NCBI GenBank assembly: GCA_009838735.1
Contig: VXQZ01000050.1
Span: 1-64,000 of the forward strand
Length of the DNA stretch: 64,000 nt
Reading direction: 5' to 3'
From: Chloroflexota bacterium
Lineage (GTDB): Bacteria; Chloroflexota; Dehalococcoidia; Bin125
Below are positions 57,134 to 64,000 of the stretch, piece after piece; position 1 is the first letter of the stretch; each line of letters opens with the position of its first letter. Under the pieces are notes generated by a model that was not told the DNA's origin, did no database searches, and worked only from the letters and a program-made list of their open reading frames with translations. The translations under genes were made by a program, and so were the position numbers.

Positions 57134-58207
57134 GTGAGCACCTCGGCCTCCGGATCGCCGATCCGGGCAGCGATCATCAATGTGACGGGTTACGTCGGAG
57201 CGGAGTTGGCGCGTCTGCTGGCGCAACACCCGCGTGTGGAGATCGTCTGCGTGACCGGCCGTTCCGAGGTGGGTAAGCGTTTGCCCGAGGTGTTTCCGCA
57301 CCTCTGGTCGCTCGATCTGCCGATCGTCGCAGAGGTCGACGATGACATCGATGTGATTTTCTCCGGCCTGCCCCACGCAGCTGCGGCCGAGCGACTCACC
57401 CCGTTCATTGAGGGCGGCACACCCGTGATCGACGCTTCGGCCGATTTCCGTCTCTACGACGAGGAGACCTACGAGCAGTGGTACGGCGAACATCCGTCGC
57501 CGCACCTGCTGCCGCAATCGGTCTATGGCCTGCCCGAGCTGCACCGCGAGGCGATCGCCGAGTCGCGCCTGGTTGGCGTGCCGGGCTGTTACCCCACCTC
57601 CGCCATCCTCGCGCTGGCTCCGCTCGCCGCGAAGGGATGGCTCGATGGCCGCACGGTCGTCGACGCCAAGTCGGGCGTTTCCGGCGCGGGTCGCGCGCTG
57701 AAGATGACGTCTCATTTCTCTGAGGTTGATTCCAACTTCTCCGCCTACGGCCTGAGCGGTCATCGGCACCAGCCAGAGATGGTTCAGGAACTCTCGACAC
57801 TGCAGGACGGCGTTGACAGCGATTCCGATCTGAGCGTCACCTTCGTGCCGCACCTCGTCCCGATGACGAGAGGGATCCTGGCCACCTGCTACCCCTCTAT
57901 TGCTGACGGAAGCTTGCCTCCGAGCTCGGAGGAGCGAGCAGAGGCGCTGCGCAACGTCTACGAGTCCTACTACGAGGACGAACCCTTTGTGCATGTCGCG
58001 CCGAATGCGCCCTCGACCAAGCAGACGCTGGGTTCGAATGCCTGCATCGTCTATCCCACTGTCGACCCTATGACCGGCGAGGTCATGGTGATCAGCGCGA
58101 TCGACAATCTGGTCAAGGGCACTGCCGGTGCTGCCGTGCAGTGCTTCAACCTTATGTTCGGTTTGCCGGAAGAGCTTGGGCTGAGCAAGATCGGCGTGTA
58201 TCCATGA
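57134..58207 (+). CDS. argC: N-acetyl-gamma-glutamyl-phosphate reductase
   Basis: NADPH-dependent third step of arginine synthesis. The 357 residues have the Rossmann motif NVTGYVGAELARLL (with Asn-Val in place of the usual Gly-Ala start), the catalytic Cys in VGVPGCYPTSAILAL near 155 and SGVSGAGRALK. GTG 57134 start. It overlaps argJ by four bases (ATGA). argC and argJ form the first part of a split arginine cluster. Confidence 0.96.
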   Translation: MSTSASGSPIRAAIINVTGYVGAELARLLAQHPRVEIVCVTGRSEVGKRLPEVFPHLWSLDLPIVAEVDDDIDVIFSGLPHAAAAERLTPFIEGGTPVIDASADFRLYDEETYEQWYGEHPSPHLLPQSVYGLPELHREAIAESRLVGVPGCYPTSAILALAPLAAKGWLDGRTVVDAKSGVSGAGRALKMTSHFSEVDSNFSAYGLSGHRHQPEMVQELSTLQDGVDSDSDLSVTFVPHLVPMTRGILATCYPSIADGSLPPSSEERAEALRNVYESYYEDEPFVHVAPNAPSTKQTLGSNACIVYPTVDPMTGEVMVISAIDNLVKGTAGAAVQCFNLMFGLPEELGLSKIGVYP

Positions 58208-59421
58208 CCGGCAATCACGATGCGTTGGGCGCGAATCCCGACGCCGAAGGGGCTCTCACCAGAGCACAGGGATTCTCGGCCTGCGGATTCACTGCCGGGA
58301 TCAAGGAGTCGGGTCTGCCCGATCTGGCCTTGCTGGTCTCGGACCACCCGGCTACGGCGGCAGCCGTCTACACCCAGAACCAGAGCACGGCGGCGCCGGT
58401 GCATATCAGCAAGGCGCATACCGCGAACGGATCGCTCCGTGCGGCCGTCGTCAACTCGGGCAACGCCAACTGCGCGACCGGTGAGCAAGGACTCGCCGAT
58501 GCCCGCGAGATGACACAACTGACTGCTTCATTGATCGGCTGCGAAGCCGAGGAGGTGTTCGTCAACTCCACCGGGATCATCGGGCACTACCTGCCCATGG
58601 ACCTGTTGCGCTCGGCGATTCCTCAACTCGCGCCCGCGTCCGACGGTGGCGCGGATTTTGCCCGTTCGATCATGACGACCGACACCTTTCAGAAAGAAGC
58701 GGTTGCGTCATTTGAGGCCAACGGCGTCACCTACACCGTTGGCGGCTGCGCCAAGGGTGCCGGCATGATTCATCCAGACATGGCAACGATGCTGGCGTTC
58801 TTCACCACGGATGCGCCGGTCGCTGCTGGCGCTCTGGAGTCTTGCTTCCGCTTCGCCATGGATCGATCGTTCAATATGGTCACGGTCGATGGGGATACGT
58901 CGACGAACGATTCATCCGTGATCCTCGCCAACGGGGCTGCTGGCGGAGAGCCGCTCTCTGGGGCCTCGCTCGAAGCGTTTGGCTCCGCCTTGCTGGATGT
59001 GTCGACGGCGTTGGCCAAGATGATGGCTCGCGACGGCGAGGGGGCGACCAAGCGGATTTCGATCACGGTCTCGGGTGCGAAGTCCTGGAATGACGCTCGC
59101 GACGTGGCACGCACGATCGCGCTATCTCCATTACTCAAGGCCGCCTTGAGCAAGTACGACCCGAACTGGGGCCGGATCCTGATGGCCGCCGGCCGCGCAG
59201 GCGTGCCATACGACCTCGATCAGGTCAGCATTTGGATTTCCGACCTGTGCGTCTTCGACGGCACGGCCACCGGCGTGCCCGAGGCTGAGGCGTCCCAGAA
59301 GACGCAGGGCGATGAAGTCTTCCTCAGGATGGATCTCGGCCAGGGCGACGCCGAAGCGACCGCCTGGGGCTGTGATCTGACCGAGGAGTATGTCCGTTTC
59401 AACGCGGACTACGTGACGTAG
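58204..59421 (+). CDS. argJ: Glutamate N-acetyltransferase/amino-acid acetyltransferase (ArgJ)
   Basis: Transfers acetyl from N-acetylornithine to glutamate, recycling the acetyl group. The precursor self-cleaves before the catalytic Thr in KGAGMIHPDMATMLAFF. Other motifs are VVNSGNANCATGEQG near 79 and NTDGDTSTNDS-like VDGDTSTNDSSVI. The 405-residue length is usual. ATG 58204 overlaps argC. No argB follows directly; it is 1.75 kb downstream. Confidence 0.96.
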   Translation: MTGNHDALGANPDAEGALTRAQGFSACGFTAGIKESGLPDLALLVSDHPATAAAVYTQNQSTAAPVHISKAHTANGSLRAAVVNSGNANCATGEQGLADAREMTQLTASLIGCEAEEVFVNSTGIIGHYLPMDLLRSAIPQLAPASDGGADFARSIMTTDTFQKEAVASFEANGVTYTVGGCAKGAGMIHPDMATMLAFFTTDAPVAAGALESCFRFAMDRSFNMVTVDGDTSTNDSSVILANGAAGGEPLSGASLEAFGSALLDVSTALAKMMARDGEGATKRISITVSGAKSWNDARDVARTIALSPLLKAALSKYDPNWGRILMAAGRAGVPYDLDQVSIWISDLCVFDGTATGVPEAEASQKTQGDEVFLRMDLGQGDAEATAWGCDLTEEYVRFNADYVT

Positions 59422-59439
59422 TAGACCCATTCGATCAAC

Positions 59440-59445
59440 TAGTCT
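59440..59445 (+). promoter_or_regulatory. Putative -10 box TAGTCT, leaderless start
   Basis: TAGTCT ends six bases before ATG 59452; no Shine-Dalgarno sequence is present. Confidence 0.35.
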
Positions 59446-59451
59446 GAATCA

Positions 59452-59808
59452 ATGACCGAGCCAACGCCAACAAAGCCATGGATTCTGCCTGGGCGCGATC
59501 CATCGAGCCGTCCGCCGGTTCAGGTCGGAGAAGCATGGTATGACGCGGACTCATGGGATGAAATCCAGCGCATCCAGGCTCTGCTCCCACGGTCGGCGCA
59601 AGGCGGCATTTCTGACCACGACCTGATGTGCTCGATGGGAATGACTGCCGATAGATTGCTCGATCATCTCGGGATGAGCGACGACGAGATATTCGAGCAG
59701 TTTGGCGAACCTCGCGAAGAACTTGCGGATTCCCTGGGGCTGCCAACCGAAGCTGAGGTGTTGACGTTCTTGGAGCAATACACCGAACAGCATGCCGTTT
59801 CGGATTGA
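59452..59808 (+). CDS. Putative antitoxin-like protein upstream of a RelE/ParE-like gene
   Basis: The 118-residue acidic soluble protein has a helical C-terminal half (GMTADRLLDHLGMSDDEIFEQFGEPREELADSL). No family is recognised. It overlaps the next gene by 17 bases in the order antitoxin-toxin, and the partner looks like a RelE/ParE-type toxin. The probable leaderless start (TAGTCT at 59440) fits a short-lived regulator. Its role as antitoxin is inferred only from context. Confidence 0.5.
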   Translation: MTEPTPTKPWILPGRDPSSRPPVQVGEAWYDADSWDEIQRIQALLPRSAQGGISDHDLMCSMGMTADRLLDHLGMSDDEIFEQFGEPREELADSLGLPTEAEVLTFLEQYTEQHAVSD

Positions 59809-60049
59809 GTACAGCGACCAGGCATTCGCTGACTTCAAGGCCCTGCGGCCACAGAACATCCCTCCAACACGGAAGTTGATCGGCAGTTTCCCGCACGATC
59901 GGTGGTTGATGGGTGGTCTCTCTTCGGATTACTCGCTACCGGACCTCGATGTGCGTGAGATGAGAAATGGTCCAATCACACTGGTGTATGAGTTGGACCA
60001 CGCCAACGAGGTCGTAAGATTACTGCGGATTCTGGCCGTTGCGGTCTGA
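59792..60049 (+). CDS. RelE/ParE-like toxin candidate
   Basis: The 85-residue protein has the fold pattern of the RelE/ParE superfamily: FRIEYSDQAFADFKAL, then PDLDVREMRNGPITLVYELDHANEVVRLLRIL, the typical R-x-G-x-x-x-V-Y and H-x-x-x-V-x-x-L-R-I strands. Overlap with the upstream acidic protein supports a toxin-antitoxin pair. The pair sits between argJ and argB. A plasmid-like or mobile origin is possible. Confidence 0.6.
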   Translation: MPFRIEYSDQAFADFKALRPQNIPPTRKLIGSFPHDRWLMGGLSSDYSLPDLDVREMRNGPITLVYELDHANEVVRLLRILAVAV

Positions 60050-60059
60050 CGTGATTCAA

Positions 60060-61100
60060 CTACTGCAGCGGCAGTGGCGATTGCCACCACGACGGCTTGC
60101 TGCTGACCTCAATCGACGTCACCCATTTGACCCAGTTGTATCCGCGATGACCCGGCGCAACCAGTCGGAGGGGAAATCCGTGTCCCGATGAGAGCGGCTC
60201 GCCAGCGATGTGGGTGGCCAGCAGCAGTCGGCCTGTCTGCTCAATCGAGAAGCGGCGATTGAAACCGGTTGCGGACGTGACCACGACGCTCTCTGCCGTT
60301 TCTCCAACCTGGACTCTTGCCAGTACATCCGACAACCTCACGCCGCTCCAGTCCTGGATGGTGTACCAGCCTCCGGTGCAATCGAGCGTGGCCGTAGCTC
60401 TGTGATTGGCGATGGCTTGCAGCTCTTCGTAGGCAAGTTGCACAGGCGGGTCCACCTGGCCATGGATCGTGAGGCTCCACTCGTCTACATCGATTCGTTG
60501 GCGGCTGTCGAAGAGCCACTGCGTGACGGGATGAGCGTTGCCTCGACCGCTGGCTTCTTCACGTGAGCCGGTGAATCGAGGCCGTTGGCCGGCCGCCGCC
60601 GCCGCGGCGGATGCCCCCTGCCAGAGGACGAGTCCGCCAAGACCGACGGCAAGCAGTCTGAGCGCGGCGCGCCGATTGGTGAAGTCGGTGCGCTTCACCC
60701 GCTGCGGCCAACGCATTGCCGCATGCGCGATCAGCGGAATCGTCAGGGCCAGGCCCAGCGTGGTGTGGATCACCAGCAGCCGGGCGTTGCCATAGCCGGG
60801 AATGTCGAGGCTGCCACGACCGATGATCGCCCAGAGCGTGCCCGTGGTCAGGACGCCGACGAAGAGCAGCACGAGAATGATCGAGCCAACTGTTTCAGAT
60901 GCGACTCCGCGCCGGCGAAACGAACGCAGCACGATTCGGTACTTCCAGATCACGAGACCAACCAGCGAGAATCCTGCGATCCCGTGAAGCCAGAACACCC
61001 ACTCGCCGCTGGGTCGCCCGACTGTGAAGGAAATCAGCCCGGAGAGCAGCTCGACGCCAAGCAGGAACAGGATCGCGTGATTGGTCGCGCGGGCGCTCAT
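60060..61100 (-). CDS. Sulfite oxidase-like molybdopterin oxidoreductase with membrane domain
   Basis: The 346-residue protein has an N-terminal cytochrome-b561-like membrane part (four helices, about 8-145; ILFLLGVELLSGLISFTVG, LLVIHTTLGLALTIPLIAHAAM) and a C-terminal Oxidored_molyb domain (about 195-346) with the molybdenum Cys in ATLDCTGGWYTIQDWSG. The end, GFPLRLVAPGHRGYNWVKWVTSIEV, is typical. Electrons may pass from the Mo centre through the membrane. Electron partner and substrate unknown. ATG 61100 is preferred over TTG 61130. Confidence 0.8.
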   Translation of the reverse strand: MSARATNHAILFLLGVELLSGLISFTVGRPSGEWVFWLHGIAGFSLVGLVIWKYRIVLRSFRRRGVASETVGSIILVLLFVGVLTTGTLWAIIGRGSLDIPGYGNARLLVIHTTLGLALTIPLIAHAAMRWPQRVKRTDFTNRRAALRLLAVGLGGLVLWQGASAAAAAAGQRPRFTGSREEASGRGNAHPVTQWLFDSRQRIDVDEWSLTIHGQVDPPVQLAYEELQAIANHRATATLDCTGGWYTIQDWSGVRLSDVLARVQVGETAESVVVTSATGFNRRFSIEQTGRLLLATHIAGEPLSSGHGFPLRLVAPGHRGYNWVKWVTSIEVSSKPSWWQSPLPLQ

Positions 61101-61161
61101 ACTGCGACGGTATCGGTTCGTGATTGCCAACTCCGGCGGCGTCCGTGAGGCAGGTGTCGGC

Positions 61162-61167
61162 TAGGCT
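61162..61167 (+). promoter_or_regulatory. Putative -10 box TAGGCT, leaderless start
   Basis: TAGGCT ends seven bases before the argB ATG at 61175; no Shine-Dalgarno sequence is seen. The spacing and sequence match other candidates in this window. Confidence 0.4.
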
Positions 61168-61174
61168 GGCATCC

Positions 61175-61954
61175 ATGAGATCTGCCAGTCCCGGCAACGG
61201 TGCGATCGTGATCAAAATCGGTGGCTCCACCCTTGGCGAACATGACACGTCGTTGTCCGACTGCGTGGAACTGCACCGCGGGGGACGACAGGTCGTCGTC
61301 GTCCACGGCGGCGGCGCGGCGGTCACTGACTGGCAGCAGCGTCTGGGCGCCGAGGCTGCCTGGGTAGACGGCTTGCGCACGACCACTCCAGAGTCGCTGG
61401 AGGTCGTGGTGGCCGTGCTGGCCGGCCTGATCAACAAGGAGTTGACGCGACGTCTGCAAGAGCTGGGAGCGCCGGCCGTGGGACTCAGTGGGGTGGACGG
61501 GCGCACGCTCAGATCGCCAATCTCAACTCGGATTGGGCTGGTCGGGGAAACCCCGTGCTGCGACCCGCAAACCCTGTGGCGAGTCCTGGAGGCGGGCCTG
61601 CTGCCGGTGCTCGCGCCGGTCGGGCTGGCCGACGATCTGTCGACGACACTCAACATCAATGCCGATGCGGCCGCGGGTGCGGTTGCGTCAGCGCTGGGTG
61701 CGGCCGCGCTGGTGTTTCTGACGGATGTGCCGCAGGTACTGGATGGACAAGGCGCGGGCATGGACTGTCTGTCCGAAGCACAACAACGTGTGCTCACGGA
61801 GGCCGGGGTGATCGCCGGCGGCATGTTGCCCAAATTGCGCGCCGGACGCCAGGCGTTCGCTGAAGGCGTGATCGTGCGTATCGTGGACGGAAGACAACCG
61901 CATGTTGTCCGCGATGCGGTCGACGGTGCAGCGGTGGGGACGGCGCTTTCGTGA
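61175..61954 (+). CDS. argB: Acetylglutamate kinase
   Basis: Phosphorylates N-acetylglutamate with ATP, the second step of arginine synthesis. The 259 residues have KIGGSTL near 14, VVVHGGGAAVTDW near 40, NINADAAAGAVASALGA near 156 and AGVIAGGMLPKL near 206. The N-terminus is short, as in arginine-insensitive forms, so feedback inhibition is not suggested. ATG 61175 follows TAGGCT. Its TGA overlaps the GTG of the UPF0182 gene. Confidence 0.95.
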   Translation: MRSASPGNGAIVIKIGGSTLGEHDTSLSDCVELHRGGRQVVVVHGGGAAVTDWQQRLGAEAAWVDGLRTTTPESLEVVVAVLAGLINKELTRRLQELGAPAVGLSGVDGRTLRSPISTRIGLVGETPCCDPQTLWRVLEAGLLPVLAPVGLADDLSTTLNINADAAAGAVASALGAAALVFLTDVPQVLDGQGAGMDCLSEAQQRVLTEAGVIAGGMLPKLRAGRQAFAEGVIVRIVDGRQPHVVRDAVDGAAVGTALS

Positions 61955-64000
61955 GCAGTGTGAACTTGAACTGGCCGGGCTGGATCCAGCGCACCCAGGG
62001 CGGCTGGCGCAACGGCAATGACGGCCCCCGCGACGTGCCGCCCTCGGATGAGGGCCGTTCCGGACAGCTGGGACCGCCGCCGCCGGTGTTCCGCGAAGGA
62101 TTGGGCGGTGGCGGAGTCGGCGACGACGAGCCGCCGCCCTATACAGCGGCTGAAGGCCAGCCGCCGCAGGGCGGTCGGACCTGGCCCCGTGTTGTCGTGG
62201 CCGGCGTGGCCCTGCTGGTGCTGCTGATCCTGCTCAACATCGGTATCGACATCTACGTCGACCGGCTCTGGTTCGGCAATGTCGGATACCAGGGCGTGTT
62301 CGATCTGCGGATCGTCACGCAGGTCTGGCTGTTTGCAGCGGGAGCGGGAGTAGCCCTGCTGGTGTTGGGCGGCACATATGCGATCGCCTGGCGTATGCCG
62401 GTCGAGGCCCTGGCGCCGGCGGTCGACGATCCGCGCCTGTCGCGGGTCATTCACATCATTGCCGCCGTGGCGATGATCCTGCTGGCGATCATCTTCGGCT
62501 CCGTCGCGGCCGGCCAGTGGGACCTGATTCTGCAGTATCTGAATGCCAAGCCGTTTGGCACCACGGATCCCCAGTTCGGCAAAGATCTGGGCTTCTACGT
62601 CTTCGAGCTCGAGGCACTGCAGTTCATGAAGGGCTGGGCGACCGGGCTGGCGATCATGGCCATGCTCACCACCGCCGCCACCTACGGCGTTCGGTTGATG
62701 ATGCACCGCGGCAATGCTCGCTCGACGCTGGCGGTGCGGATCCACATCGCGCTGACCATCGCCGTCGTCATGGGGTTGTTCGTCTGGAGCTACTGGTTGG
62801 CTCGCTTCGAACTCGCGCTCAACCCCGGCGGCTTCGTCTTCGGCGCCACCTTCACCGACGACAACATTCGCTCGCCTGTCCAAATCGTCAAGATGGTCGC
62901 TGGCGTCCTGGTCATCCTCGGCGTGCTCTCCTGGCCGTTCCATGAGCGGCTGCGCTTCCCGTTGACTTCGATTGCGCTGCTGATCCTGGTCTCGATTGTC
63001 GGTGGCGCCATACTGCCGGCCGCGATCCAGCGCTTCACCGTCGAGCCGAACGAGCTGCAGCGCGAAACCCCCTACATCGAACGCAACATCGCGGCGACCC
63101 GCTCGGCCTTCGCCCTGGACCAGATCCAGGAGCGAGAATTTGCGGCAGACGACTTCGTCGATGAAGGTGACCTGTCGCTCAACCCGGAGGCGCTGCTCAA
63201 CGTTCGCCTGTGGGACCACCGTCCGCTCAACGACACGCTGAACACCATCCAGACGATTCGGCCGCTCTATGTCTATCCGGATGTGGATGTCGATCGCTAC
63301 AAGGTGGGCGGCGTGGAACACCAGGTGTTCCTGGCCGCGCGCGAGCTGTCGCAGGCCAATCTGCAGCCGACGCAACAGGGCTGGGTCAACCGGCGGTTGC
63401 AATTCACGCACGGATTCGGAGTTGTGATGACGCCGGTGGACGAAGTCTCACCCGCCGGTGAGCCCGTCTTCTGGGTCTCGAATATCCCGCCCGAGGTGAT
63501 TGAAGAAACGTCGTCGGGACCGATTGACCTGGAAATCGTCGAGCCGCGCATCTACTACGGCGAAGTGACCGACGCCTATGTGATCGCCAACAGCGAGACC
63601 GAAGAGTTTGACTACCCGCTGAGCGGCGAAGAATCGGACGGCGAGGCCGACCAGGCCACGACGCGGTACTCCGGCGACGGGGGGATCGAGCTGGGCGGCT
63701 TCTTCCGTCGCCTGGCCTTCGCCTGGTCGTTCGGCGACGCCAACATTCTCATCTCCGGTTCCGTCGACGGCGACAGTCGGATCCTCTTCCGACGCCTGAT
63801 CCAGGAGCGCGTCAATGAACTGGCGCCATTCCTGCAACTCGACGCCGATCCCTACATCGTGGTCGGCGAGGACGGACGCCTGTACTGGATCCAGGACGCC
63901 TACACGGTCACCGACCGCTACCCCTATTCGCAGCCGCACGGCGTCGGCTACAACTACGTGCGCAACTCGGTCAAAGCGGTGATCGACGCGTACCACGGGA
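61951..64000 (+). CDS. UPF0182 family membrane protein, 3' end cut by the window edge
   Basis: The frame runs 683 codons from GTG 61951 (GTGA overlap with argB) to the edge without a stop. A proline/glycine-rich N-terminus of about 75 residues precedes membrane segments, and the family features LWFGNVGYQGVFDLRIVTQVWLF and NYVRNSVKAVIDAYHG are present. The UPF0182 family (PF03699) is known only as multi-pass membrane proteins with a large extracellular domain. It may share a transcript with argB. Confidence 0.85.
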   Translation, partial: MSSVNLNWPGWIQRTQGGWRNGNDGPRDVPPSDEGRSGQLGPPPPVFREGLGGGGVGDDEPPPYTAAEGQPPQGGRTWPRVVVAGVALLVLLILLNIGIDIYVDRLWFGNVGYQGVFDLRIVTQVWLFAAGAGVALLVLGGTYAIAWRMPVEALAPAVDDPRLSRVIHIIAAVAMILLAIIFGSVAAGQWDLILQYLNAKPFGTTDPQFGKDLGFYVFELEALQFMKGWATGLAIMAMLTTAATYGVRLMMHRGNARSTLAVRIHIALTIAVVMGLFVWSYWLARFELALNPGGFVFGATFTDDNIRSPVQIVKMVAGVLVILGVLSWPFHERLRFPLTSIALLILVSIVGGAILPAAIQRFTVEPNELQRETPYIERNIAATRSAFALDQIQEREFAADDFVDEGDLSLNPEALLNVRLWDHRPLNDTLNTIQTIRPLYVYPDVDVDRYKVGGVEHQVFLAARELSQANLQPTQQGWVNRRLQFTHGFGVVMTPVDEVSPAGEPVFWVSNIPPEVIEETSSGPIDLEIVEPRIYYGEVTDAYVIANSETEEFDYPLSGEESDGEADQATTRYSGDGGIELGGFFRRLAFAWSFGDANILISGSVDGDSRILFRRLIQERVNELAPFLQLDADPYIVVGEDGRLYWIQDAYTVTDRYPYSQPHGVGYNYVRNSVKAVIDAYHG

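Noticed and set aside
60895-63411. 838-residue minus-strand open frame opposite argB and UPF0182
   Set aside because: Overlaps three well-supported genes and reads as low-complexity antisense sequence.

Overview
This is a high-GC, densely packed bacterial chromosome segment with short gaps, many ATGA/TGATG overlaps and many GTG starts. The gene set fits an uncultured Chloroflexota lineage of the Dehalococcoidia/SAR202 kind: type-2 isoleucyl-tRNA synthetase, UPF0182 protein, several class III CoA-transferases, an LLM flavin oxidoreductase and many secreted lipoproteins. That placement is inference from gene content only; no rRNA is present.

Layout. 1-708: an edge-truncated helix-turn-helix gene and two palindromic interspersed repeats. 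709-9500: proB and a YihY-type membrane protein (divergent), then a leftward series murJ, zinc ribbon, small unknown gene, ileS, and divergent rpsT. 9500-16600: a dehydrogenase, rodZ-PASTA and rimO, convergent with mtaB-scpB-DUF503; two membrane microproteins, a CxxC microprotein under an operator-like promoter, and glycerate kinase. 16600-19430: a zincin and a large penicillin-binding protein. 19566-35900: acyl-CoA dehydrogenase, a secreted three-repeat protein, two tandem secreted beta-propellers, a fused CoA-transferase, a thiolase-like/DUF35 pair, a sugar-dehydrogenase-like lipoprotein, a thioredoxin-NHL protein with an in-frame UGA, an amidohydrolase and an enoyl-CoA hydratase. 35960-48160: two Fic genes with elaborate upstream repeats, LLM oxidoreductase, MFS exporter, DUF2461, cupin, Ldh-type dehydrogenase, secreted HNH nuclease, amidohydrolase, Mrr-like membrane protein and an isocitrate/isopropylmalate-type dehydrogenase. 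48179-53763: tRNA-Sec, a low-GC DUF4268 nuclease-like gene, the DUF4956/VTC/CotH set and an N-acyl-D-amino-acid deacylase. 53765-57020: two CoA-transferases flanking an enoyl-CoA hydratase. 57134-64000: argC-argJ, a toxin-antitoxin-like pair, a sulfite-oxidase-like membrane enzyme, argB and a truncated UPF0182 gene.

The strongest observation is selenium-related. The gene at 32381-33889 reads through a TGA exactly where relatives have the first Cys of a thioredoxin CxxC. A perfect hairpin with GU in its loop follows at the distance expected of a bacterial SECIS, and a tRNA-Sec (anticodon TCA) lies about 15 kb away. An ordinary gene call would start after the TGA and lose the redox site. Other points to check: IleRS carries GVHH in place of HxGH, a swap known from mupirocin hyper-resistant enzymes; at least five genes have a TANNNT box 6-7 bases before the start codon, suggesting leaderless mRNAs; and several intergenic regions carry repeat arrays or dyads that look like regulatory sites.
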